Below are positions 26,930-34,794 of a stretch of 64,000 nt of DNA, piece by piece. The notes beneath the pieces are model-generated. The model was not told the origin of the DNA and did not search any database. It saw only the letters and a list, made by a program, of their open reading frames with translations. Position 1 is the stretch's first letter. Each line of letters opens with the position of its first letter. The DNA is from Azospirillum ramasamyi (GTDB lineage Bacteria > Pseudomonadota > Alphaproteobacteria > Azospirillales > Azospirillaceae). The position numbers and the translations under genes were made by a program. The stretch lies in assembly GCF_003233655.1 (NCBI RefSeq), contig NZ_CP029835.1:62001-126000 (forward strand). The letters are read 5' to 3'.

Positions 26930-27502
26930 GTGGCGAACATCGGCTATGCCAGAGTCTCGACCGCTGATCAGGATCCGGCTCTGCAACTCGACGCCTTGGC
27001 CAAGGCGGACTGCGAACGGGTCTTTCAGGATCAAGCATCCGGAGCCAAGGCTGATCGACCTGGGCTGGCGGCGGCCATCGCCTTCGCACGGGCCGGCGAC
27101 AGTCTGGTGGTCTGGAAGCTGGACCGTCTCGGCCGATCGCTGCCGCACCTGATTGAGACCGTGAACATGCTGGAGGCCCGTGGCGTCGGCTTTCGGTCGC
27201 TGACCGAAGCGATCGACACGACCACACCCGGCGGCCGGCTGGTATTCCACATCTTCGGCGCTCTTGGCCAATTTGAGCGTGACCTCATCCGGGAACGGAC
27301 CCGTGCCGGTTTGGTCGCTGCCGTTGCCCGTGGCCGGAAGGGCGGGCGCACGCCAGTGGTGACCGAGGACAAGCTACGCCGGGCAAAGGCGCTCCTCGCC
27401 CAAGGCCTCACGGTTCGTGAAGCCGCTGCGCGGATCAAGGTCGGAAAGACCGCGCTCTATGCAGCTCTTGGCGTAAACGGAAGCGAGGATGCTGATCTCT
27501 GA
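26930..27502 (+). CDS. tnpR: serine resolvase/invertase (Tn3-type)
   Basis: The 190-residue serine recombinase starts at GTG with GGAG upstream. The nucleophile Ser10 is in IGYARVSTADQDPALQLDAL. Further motifs are VVWKLDRLGRSLPHLI and LGQFERDLIRERTRAGL (the E helix), and a C-terminal helix-turn-helix LTVREAAARIKVGKTALYAAL. It resolves the cointegrates made by TnpA at the adjacent res site. It ends 23 bp inside the right terminal repeat. Confidence 0.95.
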   Translation: MANIGYARVSTADQDPALQLDALAKADCERVFQDQASGAKADRPGLAAAIAFARAGDSLVVWKLDRLGRSLPHLIETVNMLEARGVGFRSLTEAIDTTTPGGRLVFHIFGALGQFERDLIRERTRAGLVAAVARGRKGGRTPVVTEDKLRRAKALLAQGLTVREAAARIKVGKTALYAALGVNGSEDADL

Positions 27503-27525
27503 ACGGGGTTCTTTGTCCGTTCTGC

Positions 27526-27563
27526 CTTAGCGTTGTTTAGCTGACACCTGTCGCGCTGCCCTC
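27526..27563 (-). repeat. right terminal inverted repeat of Tn3-family element
   Basis: This is the mirror of the left end: 36 of 38 bases match. TTCAA follows immediately, as at the left side. Confidence 0.93.
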
Positions 27564-27568
27564 TTCAA

Positions 27569-27731
27569 GGCCGCTCTGATCACGAAGCTCAAGCAATGGC
27601 GTGATGGGGATGGTACGGATCTGTCTGCTTCACTCCGCCTTCAGCGGCAGGCATTCACAGCCAACTACCGCTGGGAGAACCGGCTTCTGGAATGGAAATC
27701 GCTGATCAACCTCCATCGCACCGGATTCTGA
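27569..27731 (+). pseudogene. glycosyltransferase gene, 3' fragment beyond the transposon
   Basis: Continuing the codon AA|G across the target duplication gives AALITKLKQWRDGDGTDLSA and on to ENRLLEWKSLINLHRTGF and a stop. This matches the C-terminal helix of a GT-B enzyme in frame with the 5' part at 21009-22006. It has no start of its own and is presumably untranslated. Confidence 0.88.
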
Positions 27732-27776
27732 CCGGAGGAGGTTGCAGAAAGCCTACTCAGGCTTGCCCCACCCCGC

Positions 27777-28697
27777 TCAGCGCTTGCGCGCCGCGAAGAT
27801 GATCGGCGTCTCCCAATGCAGGCGCCGGGCGAGCCAGATCGCCGGTTCCAGCAGACCGGAGCGGTGGACGAAGGTGACGATGCGCTTGGCGACCGACAGC
27901 GCCGCCCAGTCGCCGAAGCCCAGCGTGCGCAGGCGCTGCTCGAAGACGCCCCAGCCCCAGTCCAGAACCTCCAGCCCGCCGGGATGGCGGCGGAGCCAGC
28001 GGTCGAACCAGGGGCGGTCGATCAGGTTGAGGGTGTCGACATAGGCCGGGTCGCGCCCGAACAGCCGGACATAGAGCTTGGCCAGCCCGGCCGGCATCCG
28101 CGGCAGCCACAGGATGCCGTAATGCCCCTCCCACCAGGAGCCGTAGTTGGGCACGACGACCAGCAGCAGCCCGCCCGGCTTCAGCACGCGCAGCGCCTCG
28201 TCCAGCACCGCCGACGGGTCGCCGACATGCTCCAGCACGTTGGAGGAATAGACGATGTCGAAGCTGGCATCCGCGAAGGGGATCGCCTCGCCGGTGGCGT
28301 CGCGCACCGCGTCGGCCGGCAGGCCGTAATGGTCGATCAGCCGGCCGCAGACGTCGAGCGTGGAGCTGTATTCGCCCATGCTGGGCTCGATGCCGTGGAT
28401 GTCCAGCCCGTGCGCCGTGCGGCCGCGCACCACGGTCATGCCGCAGCCGGACCCGACCTCCAGGATGCGGGCCTTGTCCACATCGACGCCGGCGGCCGCG
28501 GCGGTTCGCCGCAGCTCCGCCACCTGCTCGTCGGCGCGCGCCTCCGACAGCATGTCGCGCACGACGTCCTCCACCGGCACGCGGGTGACGCCGCCGATGA
28601 AGCCGCTGTCGATGTAGCCGCGGGACAGCAGCCGGCCCAACTCCTCCCAGTCGGGCGGAGCCGTGCGGTGCTCCTGCCCCGCCGCCGCCTCAGGCAT
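27777..28697 (-). CDS. class I SAM-dependent methyltransferase
   Basis: The 306-residue methyltransferase has motif I ILEVGSGCGMTVV at about residues 78-90, acidic motif IHGIEPS, motif SFDIVYSSNVLEHVGDP and the post-motif LKPGGLLLVVVPNYGSWW, followed by a long C-terminal extension. It overlaps the upstream methyltransferase gene by 8 bp and is the last gene of a three-gene minus-strand unit with the TPR-fucosyltransferase-like gene. Substrate is unknown; a glycan or lipid carrier is likely from context. Confidence 0.87.
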   Translation of the reverse strand: MPEAAAGQEHRTAPPDWEELGRLLSRGYIDSGFIGGVTRVPVEDVVRDMLSEARADEQVAELRRTAAAAGVDVDKARILEVGSGCGMTVVRGRTAHGLDIHGIEPSMGEYSSTLDVCGRLIDHYGLPADAVRDATGEAIPFADASFDIVYSSNVLEHVGDPSAVLDEALRVLKPGGLLLVVVPNYGSWWEGHYGILWLPRMPAGLAKLYVRLFGRDPAYVDTLNLIDRPWFDRWLRRHPGGLEVLDWGWGVFEQRLRTLGFGDWAALSVAKRIVTFVHRSGLLEPAIWLARRLHWETPIIFAARKR

Positions 28698-29448
28698 TCT
28701 TCGTCGCCCGGATGACGAAGATCGTGGCGCTCTTCATCCGGCCCAGCCGGTCCTGGATGCATTCGGCCTTGAAGCCGTTGCGCTCGAACAGCGCGACGAT
28801 CTCCTCGATCGAATAGAAGGTCTTGTAGGGCGGATAGTACCAGTCCTCGACCTGGGCCTGGATCGACACGTTGTCGGCGCGGCGGTTGATCTCCTGCCCC
28901 TTCAACATGCAGGCGACCTTGGTCAGGCCGGTGAAGAAGCCGCCGACCAGCTTGCGCCGGGCCGGCGTGTCCATGTAGGCGCGGCAGAAATGGCGCACGC
29001 CCTCATGCACCGGCGACAGCCAGGTCTTCAGGTAGAGGCCGAGATAGACGGTGCCGCCCGGCTTGGTGACGGCCATCAGGTTGCGCATCACCTTCATCGG
29101 GTCGGGCGCCATCATCGCCACGCCCCAGCACCAGACCAGGTCGAACGGCCCGAGATTCGTGTCCAGCTCCTGCAGGTCTTGGTGATGGAACTCGATGTTG
29201 TCGCGGCCGAAGCGCTGGGCCTGCTGGCGCGCGGTGGCGAGGCTGTCCGACGACACGTCGACCGACACCACCTGTTCGGCCATTTCCGACAGGATGACGG
29301 AGCAGATGCCGTGGCCGCAGCCGGCATCCAGCGCCCGGCCGATCTGCCGCTCGGTCAGCGTCTCCAGCATGTACTTCTTGGTCTCGTCGTAGATCGGCAC
29401 GAAACGGGGCCAGAAGTCGTCGTAGAATTCCTTGGTCGCGAGATCCAT
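28690..29448 (-). CDS. class I SAM-dependent methyltransferase
   Basis: The protein has 252 residues from MDLATKEFYDDFWPRFVPIY. The open frame extends 39 codons upstream, but that part lacks family features. Motif I ALDAGCGHGICSVILSEMA is at about residues 41-59, then VVSVDVSSDSL, FDLVWCWGVAMMAPDP and VTKPGGTVYLGLYLKTWL, with a C-terminal IEEIVALFERNGFKAECIQ. It lies between the TPR-fucosyltransferase-like gene (55 bp upstream) and a second methyltransferase that it overlaps. The pair may methylate neighbouring hydroxyls of the same product. Confidence 0.87.
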   Translation of the reverse strand: MDLATKEFYDDFWPRFVPIYDETKKYMLETLTERQIGRALDAGCGHGICSVILSEMAEQVVSVDVSSDSLATARQQAQRFGRDNIEFHHQDLQELDTNLGPFDLVWCWGVAMMAPDPMKVMRNLMAVTKPGGTVYLGLYLKTWLSPVHEGVRHFCRAYMDTPARRKLVGGFFTGLTKVACMLKGQEINRRADNVSIQAQVEDWYYPPYKTFYSIEEIVALFERNGFKAECIQDRLGRMKSATIFVIRATKNA

Positions 29449-29503
29449 GGGGCTGCCCTCCCGCCCGCTGAGGGCGTCGCTTTGATCGTGATGGTGAGTG
29501 GTC

Positions 29504-31438
29504 TTAAGGGGTGCCGGACGAACTCGTCCAGGGAGAATAGGACCTGATGCGCCCCGCCGCCGCATCCGGCTCGACGAACAGGCGGGCGTTGCGGTTCAGC
29601 AGCGCCGCCAACTGGCTGTAGCCGCTCTGCGCGCTGACGCCCAGCACGTCGGCGCTCATCAGCACGTGGAAGTCCTGCAGGAACTCCAGCCCCTTCCACG
29701 GCTCCACCGCCCCGTCCTTCGCCAGATCGTCCAGCGAGACCGGCGCGAATTCCGCGAAGTCGCCGATGGTGGCCGGGTCGTCGGTGGCGATGTAGAGCAC
29801 CGGCCGGTCCAGCGTCGGCCACAGCTCCTTCAGCCAGTCGACGTACCAGGAGGTCTCGGTGATGGTGTAGCGGAACCAGACGAAGTCCCCGCGGCGGATG
29901 TGCAGCGCCACCACCGTGTTGCCGCGGCGCCTGAGCGCCTGCACCACCGGATCGACATGGGGCAGCCATTCCGGCCGCGGCCGCAGCCAGGACTGCACCC
30001 GCTCGCGCCATTCCTCGCGATGCTCGAACAGGAACAGCGGCGACAGGATGTCGACGTCCGGGCGCGGGTCGTCGCGCCGGCCGGCCACCAGATCGTTCAG
30101 CATGTGCCGGCCGTAGGACAGCGGCTTCAGCCCGCCCGACGGCTTCGGATCGTCGAGATCGAAGTAACAGCCGCCGACCCAGTCCGGCGTCTCAAGCCGA
30201 TAGCCGAATTTTTCGGCGTAGAGCCGCAGCAGCACATATTCCAGCACATTGTGGGCGAAGCGCCCATGGGTGGCGAGCGTCGACGAGCAGATGCGCGGCT
30301 GCGACGGATCGGGGTTCTCCCGCCGCTCCAGGCGCCGCCCTTGGCGGGCAAGGGTCCGGCCCAGGCAGGCGATCGACTTGACGGTGAAGAAGCGACTGCC
30401 GTGCCACTGCACCTCGTCCAGCAGCGCCGCCGCGCGCTCCCAATCGCCGGCGGCCACCCAGCTTTCGGCGATCGCGGTCAGGCAGTCGATGCGGAAGGCG
30501 TCGGGGCTGGCCGCATGCGGATAGCGGTATTCGGCGAAGAAGCGCCGCGATTCCTCCAGCCGGCCTTGGCGGATCAGAAGGGTCGACAGCAGGTCGATGG
30601 CGCCGGGCACGTCGCCGTCGGGGCTGAACAGCGCCGCGCGCAGGACCTGCTCGGCCTCCGCCAGCCGGCCCAGCTCCATCAGCGCGTGGCCAAGCCGGGG
30701 AAGCGCCAGCGTGATGCCGGCCCGCGCCGCCCGCGCATAGCTTTGGACCGCCGCCTCGGCCAGTCCGGCGGCATGCTGGGCATTGCCCTGATTGTAGAGC
30801 ACCCCGCCCTGCTCCGGCTCCAGCAGGAGGGAGCGGCGGAAGCAGGCCATGGCCCCGTCCGGATCGCCCATCTCGATCCGGATGTTCCCGAGATTCGCGC
30901 AGGCACCGCCGAAGTCCGGCTGCAGGGAAAGCACAAGACGCTGACTGGTTTGCGCTTCCTCGAGCGCACCAGTCTGGCGCAATGCGATTCCGAGATCATG
31001 ATAGGCGGTGATGCGGTTCGGATTGAGTCTCAGCACGCGGCGGAAGGTCAGGATGGCCAGCCCCCAGTCGCGCGGACCGCCACGGCCGCACAGCAGCGCG
31101 GCAAGCGCGTTGTAGGCGTCCTCCAGGTCCGGTGCCAGGACCAGGGCACGGCGGTGAGCCGCCACCGCTTCGTCGATCCGACCAAGTTCGGCCAAAATGC
31201 TGCCGAGATTGTAGCAGGCGTCGGCCATCCCCGGCAGGATGTCCAGGGCGTTGCGGATCATCTCCAGCGCCTTGTCCGGGCGACCCAGCCGGCGTTCGGC
31301 CAGCCCCAGCAGGTGCATGGCCTGGGGGTTGCGCGAATCGACCTCCAGAATGCGCAGATACAGCGCGCGCGCTTCGTCGAAGCGGTCGGCGCGATAGTAT
31401 CCGACGGCGATCTGCAATGCTTCGGCGACGGTGGTCAT
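29504..31438 (-). CDS. TPR protein with fucosyltransferase-like domain (HxRRGD motif)
   Basis: In this 644-residue protein, residues of about 1-330 are TPRs (for example NPQAMHLLGLAERRLGRPDK). The C-terminal 270 residues contain VVALHIRRGDFVWFRYT at about 509-525, the GDP-fucose-binding HxRRxD motif of alpha-1,2/alpha-1,6 fucosyltransferases (GT11/GT23 type). RPVLYIATDDPATIGDF and FHVLMSADVLGVSAQSGYSQLAALL follow, matching the later conserved blocks. It therefore probably transfers L-fucose from GDP-fucose. It is divergent from gmd and heads an operon with two methyltransferases. The fused TPR suggests a protein or complex partner. Assignment to GT11 rather than a related O-fucosyltransferase family is not certain. 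Confidence 0.75.
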   Translation of the reverse strand: MTTVAEALQIAVGYYRADRFDEARALYLRILEVDSRNPQAMHLLGLAERRLGRPDKALEMIRNALDILPGMADACYNLGSILAELGRIDEAVAAHRRALVLAPDLEDAYNALAALLCGRGGPRDWGLAILTFRRVLRLNPNRITAYHDLGIALRQTGALEEAQTSQRLVLSLQPDFGGACANLGNIRIEMGDPDGAMACFRRSLLLEPEQGGVLYNQGNAQHAAGLAEAAVQSYARAARAGITLALPRLGHALMELGRLAEAEQVLRAALFSPDGDVPGAIDLLSTLLIRQGRLEESRRFFAEYRYPHAASPDAFRIDCLTAIAESWVAAGDWERAAALLDEVQWHGSRFFTVKSIACLGRTLARQGRRLERRENPDPSQPRICSSTLATHGRFAHNVLEYVLLRLYAEKFGYRLETPDWVGGCYFDLDDPKPSGGLKPLSYGRHMLNDLVAGRRDDPRPDVDILSPLFLFEHREEWRERVQSWLRPRPEWLPHVDPVVQALRRRGNTVVALHIRRGDFVWFRYTITETSWYVDWLKELWPTLDRPVLYIATDDPATIGDFAEFAPVSLDDLAKDGAVEPWKGLEFLQDFHVLMSADVLGVSAQSGYSQLAALLNRNARLFVEPDAAAGRIRSYSPWTSSSGTP

Positions 31439-31722
31439 GAGGATCCGTGCAGTGCGGCCCCGCCCCGATCCCGCGGCCGCACCCCGGCCGGGGACGCCGG
31501 GGACGGCCGGCCCATTCGGCGCGCACCCTATCGTTCCGCGATGGGCGCTTCAACTCCGTTCATGCCGCGGGCCGCCTCCGCTTCAACTCCCGATCCCGGT
31601 TCCCGGCCCCGGCCTCCGCGCCGCGCCTTCTCCGGGGTCGGGTCGCAAGCCCCCTTGCCTTGCCCGGACCCTTTGGGGATAGTGCCCGATCATCAACGCC
31701 GTACAGATCAAGGGTCGGTCCT

Positions 31723-32778
31723 TTGCGCAAAGTTGCCCTCATCACCGGCGCCACCGGCCAGGATGGCGCGTATCTCGCCGAGCTTCTGCTGGGGAAGGGC
31801 TATATCGTCCATGGCGTCAAGCGCCGGTCCTCGTCCTTCAACACGGGGCGCGTGGAGCATCTCTACCGCGACCCGCATGAGGAGGACGTGCGCTTCTTCA
31901 TGCATTACGGCGACCTGACCGACAGCACCAACCTGATCCGTCTGGTCCAGCAGATCCAGCCGACCGAGATCTACAATCTGGCCGCCCAGAGCCACGTGCA
32001 TGTGAGCTTCGAGACGCCGGAATACACCGCCAACGCCGACGGCATCGGCACCCTGCGCCTGCTGGAGGCGATCCGGATCCTGGGCATGGAGAAGACCGCG
32101 CGCTTCTATCAGGCCTCCACCTCGGAACTGTACGGCAAGGTGCAGGAGACGCCGCAGCGCGAGACCACGCCCTTCTACCCGCGCAGCCCCTATGCCGCCG
32201 CCAAGCTGTACGCCTACTGGATCACGGTGAACTACCGCGAGGCCTACGGCATGCATGCCAGCAACGGCATCCTGTTCAACCACGAGGGTCCGACCCGCGG
32301 CGAGACCTTCGTCACCCGCAAGATCACCCGCGCGGTCGCCGCCATCGAGCATGGCCGGCAGGACTGCCTGTATCTCGGCAACCTGGACGCCAAGCGCGAC
32401 TGGGGCCATGCGCGCGACTATGTCGAGGGCATGTGGCGCATCCTGCAGCAGGATGAGGCCGACGATTACGTGCTGGCCACCGGCGAGACCCACAGCGTGC
32501 GCGAGTTCGTCGAGCTGGCCTTCGGCCATGTCGGCCGCGGCATCGAGTGGCGCGGCGAGGGCGTCGACGAGGAAGGCGTCTGCCAGAAGACCGGCAAGGT
32601 GGTGGTCCGCATCGACCCGCGCTATTTCCGCCCGACCGAGGTCGACCTGCTGCTGGGCGATCCCAGCAAGGCACGCGCCAAGCTGGGCTGGACCCACACC
32701 ACCGCCTTCCGTGATCTGGTGCGGGAAATGGTCGAGGCCGACATGCGTCTGGCGGCCAATGGGGACGACCATCACTGA
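31723..32778 (+). CDS. gmd: GDP-mannose 4,6-dehydratase
   Basis: The 351-residue SDR enzyme converts GDP-D-mannose to GDP-4-keto-6-deoxy-D-mannose. The TTG start has AAGGG 8 nt upstream and gives the family N-terminus RKVALITGATGQDGAYLAELLL. The longer open frame upstream has no homology. Motifs: NADP region GVKRRSSSFNTGR, catalytic Thr/Glu in QASTSELYG, YxxxK in SPYAAAKLYAYW, GDP-binding FNHEGPTRGETFVTRKI and RDWGHARDYVEGMW. Its product feeds Fcl (16261-17274) for GDP-L-fucose. The next gene starts 30 bp downstream. The 284-bp gap before it is the divergent promoter region. Confidence 0.93.
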   Translation: MRKVALITGATGQDGAYLAELLLGKGYIVHGVKRRSSSFNTGRVEHLYRDPHEEDVRFFMHYGDLTDSTNLIRLVQQIQPTEIYNLAAQSHVHVSFETPEYTANADGIGTLRLLEAIRILGMEKTARFYQASTSELYGKVQETPQRETTPFYPRSPYAAAKLYAYWITVNYREAYGMHASNGILFNHEGPTRGETFVTRKITRAVAAIEHGRQDCLYLGNLDAKRDWGHARDYVEGMWRILQQDEADDYVLATGETHSVREFVELAFGHVGRGIEWRGEGVDEEGVCQKTGKVVVRIDPRYFRPTEVDLLLGDPSKARAKLGWTHTTAFRDLVREMVEADMRLAANGDDHH

Positions 32779-32808
32779 TCTCGCCCCGCGACGGACAAGG
32801 CGCTGTTC

Positions 32809-33822
32809 ATGACCATCGGACCAACGGCCGGGAGCGAGCCGAAGACCGCGCTGATCTTCGGCGTCTCGGGTCAGGACGGCGCCTATCTCGCCCAACTGCT
32901 TCTGGGCAAGGGCTATGCAGTCCACGGCACCTCCCGCGATCGGGAGATGTCGAGCTTCTCCAACCTGCGGCGGCTCGGCATCTTCGGCCGGGTCGCCCTG
33001 CATTCGGCCGTGCTGACCGATTTCCGCAGCGTGGTCGAGGTGGTCGCCCGGGTCCGCCCGGCCGAGATCTACAACCTCGCCAGCCAGGCCTCGGTCGGAC
33101 TGTCCTTCGAGCAGCCGGTCGAGACGCTGAACAGCACCATCACCAGCACCATCAACATCCTGGAGGCGATCCGCTTCCTGAAGCTCGACGCGCGTTTCTA
33201 CAACGCCTCGTCCAGCGAGTGCTTCGGCAACACCGGCGATCCGGCCGACGAATCGACCCCCTTCCATCCCCGCAGCCCCTATGGCGTGGGCAAGGCGGCG
33301 GCTTATTGGGCGGTGGCCAACTACCGGGAGGCCTATGGGCTGTTCGCCTGCTCCGGCATCCTGTTCAACCATGAATCGCCGCTGCGCCCGGTCCGCTACG
33401 TCACCCAGAAGATCGTCCGCGGCGCCGCCGACATCGCCGAGCGGAAGACCGACAGCCTGGAACTGGGAACTCTGTCCATCGCCCGCGACTGGGGATGGGC
33501 GCCGGAATATGTCGACGCCATGGCCCGCATGCTGGCCCATGACCAGCCCGAGGATTTCGTGATCGCCACCGGCGAGGCGCACCGGCTGGAGGATTTCGTC
33601 GAGCGGGCCTTCTCCTATTTCGGCCTGGACTGGCGTCGGCATGTCCACGGCAACGCCGCCCTGCTGCGCCCGTCGGACATCGCCTTCAGCGTCGGCAATC
33701 CGGCCAAGGCGGAGCAGCTGCTGGGCTGGCGCGCCGAACGCCGCATGGCCGACGTGGTGGCCGGGCTGGCCGAGGCCGAGATGGCGCGCAGGGCGCAGCG
33801 AACCGATGGCCACGCCCAGTAA
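32809..33822 (+). CDS. GDP-mannose 4,6-dehydratase-like SDR protein
   Basis: The 337-residue paralogue of Gmd has LIFGVSGQDGAYLAQLLLGK, NASSSECFGNTGDPADESTP (Ser/Ser-Glu in place of STSELYG) and YGVGK (YxxxK) in SPYGVGKAAAYWAVANYREA. FNHESPLRPVRYVTQKIVRG and RDWGWAPEYVDAMARML follow. It lacks the R-rich GVKRRSSSF loop of the first copy (here GTSRDREMSSFSN). The family includes short Gmd-type dehydratases and GDP-6-deoxy-D-lyxo-hexulose reductase (Rmd). It may be a second dehydratase or use another NDP-sugar. It is in an operon with gmd, and AAGG lies before the ATG. Confidence 0.8.
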   Translation: MTIGPTAGSEPKTALIFGVSGQDGAYLAQLLLGKGYAVHGTSRDREMSSFSNLRRLGIFGRVALHSAVLTDFRSVVEVVARVRPAEIYNLASQASVGLSFEQPVETLNSTITSTINILEAIRFLKLDARFYNASSSECFGNTGDPADESTPFHPRSPYGVGKAAAYWAVANYREAYGLFACSGILFNHESPLRPVRYVTQKIVRGAADIAERKTDSLELGTLSIARDWGWAPEYVDAMARMLAHDQPEDFVIATGEAHRLEDFVERAFSYFGLDWRRHVHGNAALLRPSDIAFSVGNPAKAEQLLGWRAERRMADVVAGLAEAEMARRAQRTDGHAQ

Positions 33823-34095
33823 CGGCGAAGCGGCTACTGACGGCGGACCATCCGGTTTGGCGACACGGGTCACGGCCGGGCTTGCCCCGCTGCTGACGGT
33901 CATCGCCGGCAGTGGGGCGATCTTCATCGCCTTGCGGAACAACAAGGCCAAGACCGAACTGCGGGCCGCCGTGATCGGCGCGTCGGAGGATGCCCCGCGC
34001 CTGCGTTTCCCCCGCCCCTGTCCCGTCAGGCGCGCTGCAATCGCCTGGATGCGCCACGCCGGAACATCCAGCCCCCATTCCTCCATGGAGCCCCG
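33823..34095 (+). other. gap with a possible small membrane-protein frame
   Basis: A frame that starts inside the end of the previous gene (ATG at 33807) encodes ATRVTAGLAPLLTVIAGSGA and then IFIALRNNKAKTELRAAV. This is one hydrophobic segment followed by a charged stretch, with coding-like third-position GC. It then runs without a stop into the next gene in another frame. It could be a small protein whose end has been lost, or chance. I do not call it a gene. Confidence 0.3.
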
Positions 34096-34527
34096 ATGGC
34101 TGTCGCCAACAAACTCGTCATCAATATCGAGGTGGATGACCGGAGCGTCCTGTTCCCGGACGGCAAGTTCCTGTCCCACATCACGCTGCACGAAGACGAA
34201 ACGCCCCAAGGCGACGAGGCCGTCCGTCTGGAGGGGATTTTCCACTTCAACGAAAGCCGGCTGGGACCGGAGATCGCCTGTCTGGAGATCGAAGACGCAC
34301 GTGAACTGGCGCGGTCGATCCTCGACGCCGTCTTCCAGGGGCGCACCCAGCATGTTCTTTCGCAAACCACCAAGGTCGCGGTGGTCTTCAACCCGAACGG
34401 CTTTGTTCTTCGCTTCGGTGAAGGGGCGGCCCTGCGCGAACTGTTCATCGGCTCGCCAGCCATCATCCGCCTTGCCCAAGGCATCCTGCGCATGACCGAC
34501 CGCCTGTCCGCCATGCCTGCCCACTGA
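34096..34527 (+). CDS. hypothetical protein
   Basis: I do not recognise this 143-residue protein. It is acidic, with alternating strands (KLVINIEVDDRSVLFPDGKF, HITLHEDET), a middle VRLEGIFHFNESRLGPEIACLEIEDARELA, and a C-terminal LREFLIGS-type hydrophobic helix. There is no signal peptide or membrane segment. GGAG lies 8 nt before the ATG. It is convergent with the giant repeat-protein gene and separated from it by two strong hairpins. A link to that gene is possible but not shown. Confidence 0.7.
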   Translation: MAVANKLVINIEVDDRSVLFPDGKFLSHITLHEDETPQGDEAVRLEGIFHFNESRLGPEIACLEIEDARELARSILDAVFQGRTQHVLSQTTKVAVVFNPNGFVLRFGEGAALRELFIGSPAIIRLAQGILRMTDRLSAMPAH

Positions 34528-34546
34528 TATCATCGAGCGTAAAGCC
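34528..34546. repeat. intergenic mosaic repeat, short copy
   Basis: TATCATCGAGCGTAAAGCC here matches 18 of 19 bases of the block at 52749-52767, directly after a stop codon. Confidence 0.5.
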
Positions 34547-34612
34547 AGAACCAGCTTCGGAACGGATCACCCATCTCCCCTCCGCCGCGATGGCGGTATC
34601 GGAAGCGATAAG

Positions 34613-34659
34613 AAAGAAAGAGGCGGCAACCGGGATGACCGGTTGCCGCCTCTTTCTTT
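34613..34659. terminator. strong bidirectional terminator
   Basis: A perfect 21-bp stem (AAAGAAAGAGGCGGCAACCGG with its complement) surrounds a 5-nt GATGA loop and is followed by T-rich sequence on the plus strand. The A-rich foot serves the minus strand. It lies between the converging hypothetical gene and giant gene. Confidence 0.85.
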
Positions 34660-34735
34660 TGCCGTTGCCCGTCCTGGTTCGACTTGAAAGGCCGGACAAG
34701 GCACCGGTCAGCGGATCGACGATCTTCCCAAAGAA

Positions 34736-34759
34736 AAGGGCGCCCTTGCGGGCGCCCTT
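34736..34759 (-). terminator. intrinsic terminator of the giant repeat-protein gene
   Basis: On the minus strand AAGGGCGCCC-GCAA-GGGCGCCCTT forms a 10-bp stem followed by TTCTTT, 36 bp after the giant gene's stop. Confidence 0.85.
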
Positions 34760-34794
34760 CCCTTTTACCGTGATGCTTAGGCTCAGTGCCCGTA

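Larger units (their letters stand above)
22007..27563. mobile_element. complete Tn3-family transposon with enoyl-CoA hydratase/TetR passengers
   Basis: The element is 5,557 bp. Both ends carry 38-bp inverted repeats starting GAGGGCAGCGCGA and ending in ACGCTAAG, the conserved inner box of Tn3-family ends. They differ at two positions. The target duplication TTCAA (22002-22006 and 27564-27568) is exact and 5 bp long, as expected for the family. Order: tnpA reading out to the left end, passenger enoyl-CoA hydratase, divergent tetR, res site, tnpR reading out to the right end. The passengers sit between tnpA and res, a common capture point. All four genes look intact, so the element may be mobile. 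Confidence 0.95.

Noticed and set aside
31447..31722. Upstream extension of gmd by 92 codons
   Set aside because: The extension is Arg/Pro-rich with no homology. A TTG with AAGGG upstream gives the normal Gmd N-terminus and length.
29498..31918. 806-codon plus-strand frame over the TPR-fucosyltransferase-like gene
   Set aside because: The minus strand has TPRs and the HxRRGD motif. The plus frame is low-complexity antisense translation of GC-rich codons.
33641..34495. 284-codon plus frame spanning the gmd-like end and the hypothetical gene
   Set aside because: Both ends are out-of-frame translation of real genes. Only the middle (33807-34095) has any coding look and is reported as uncertain.
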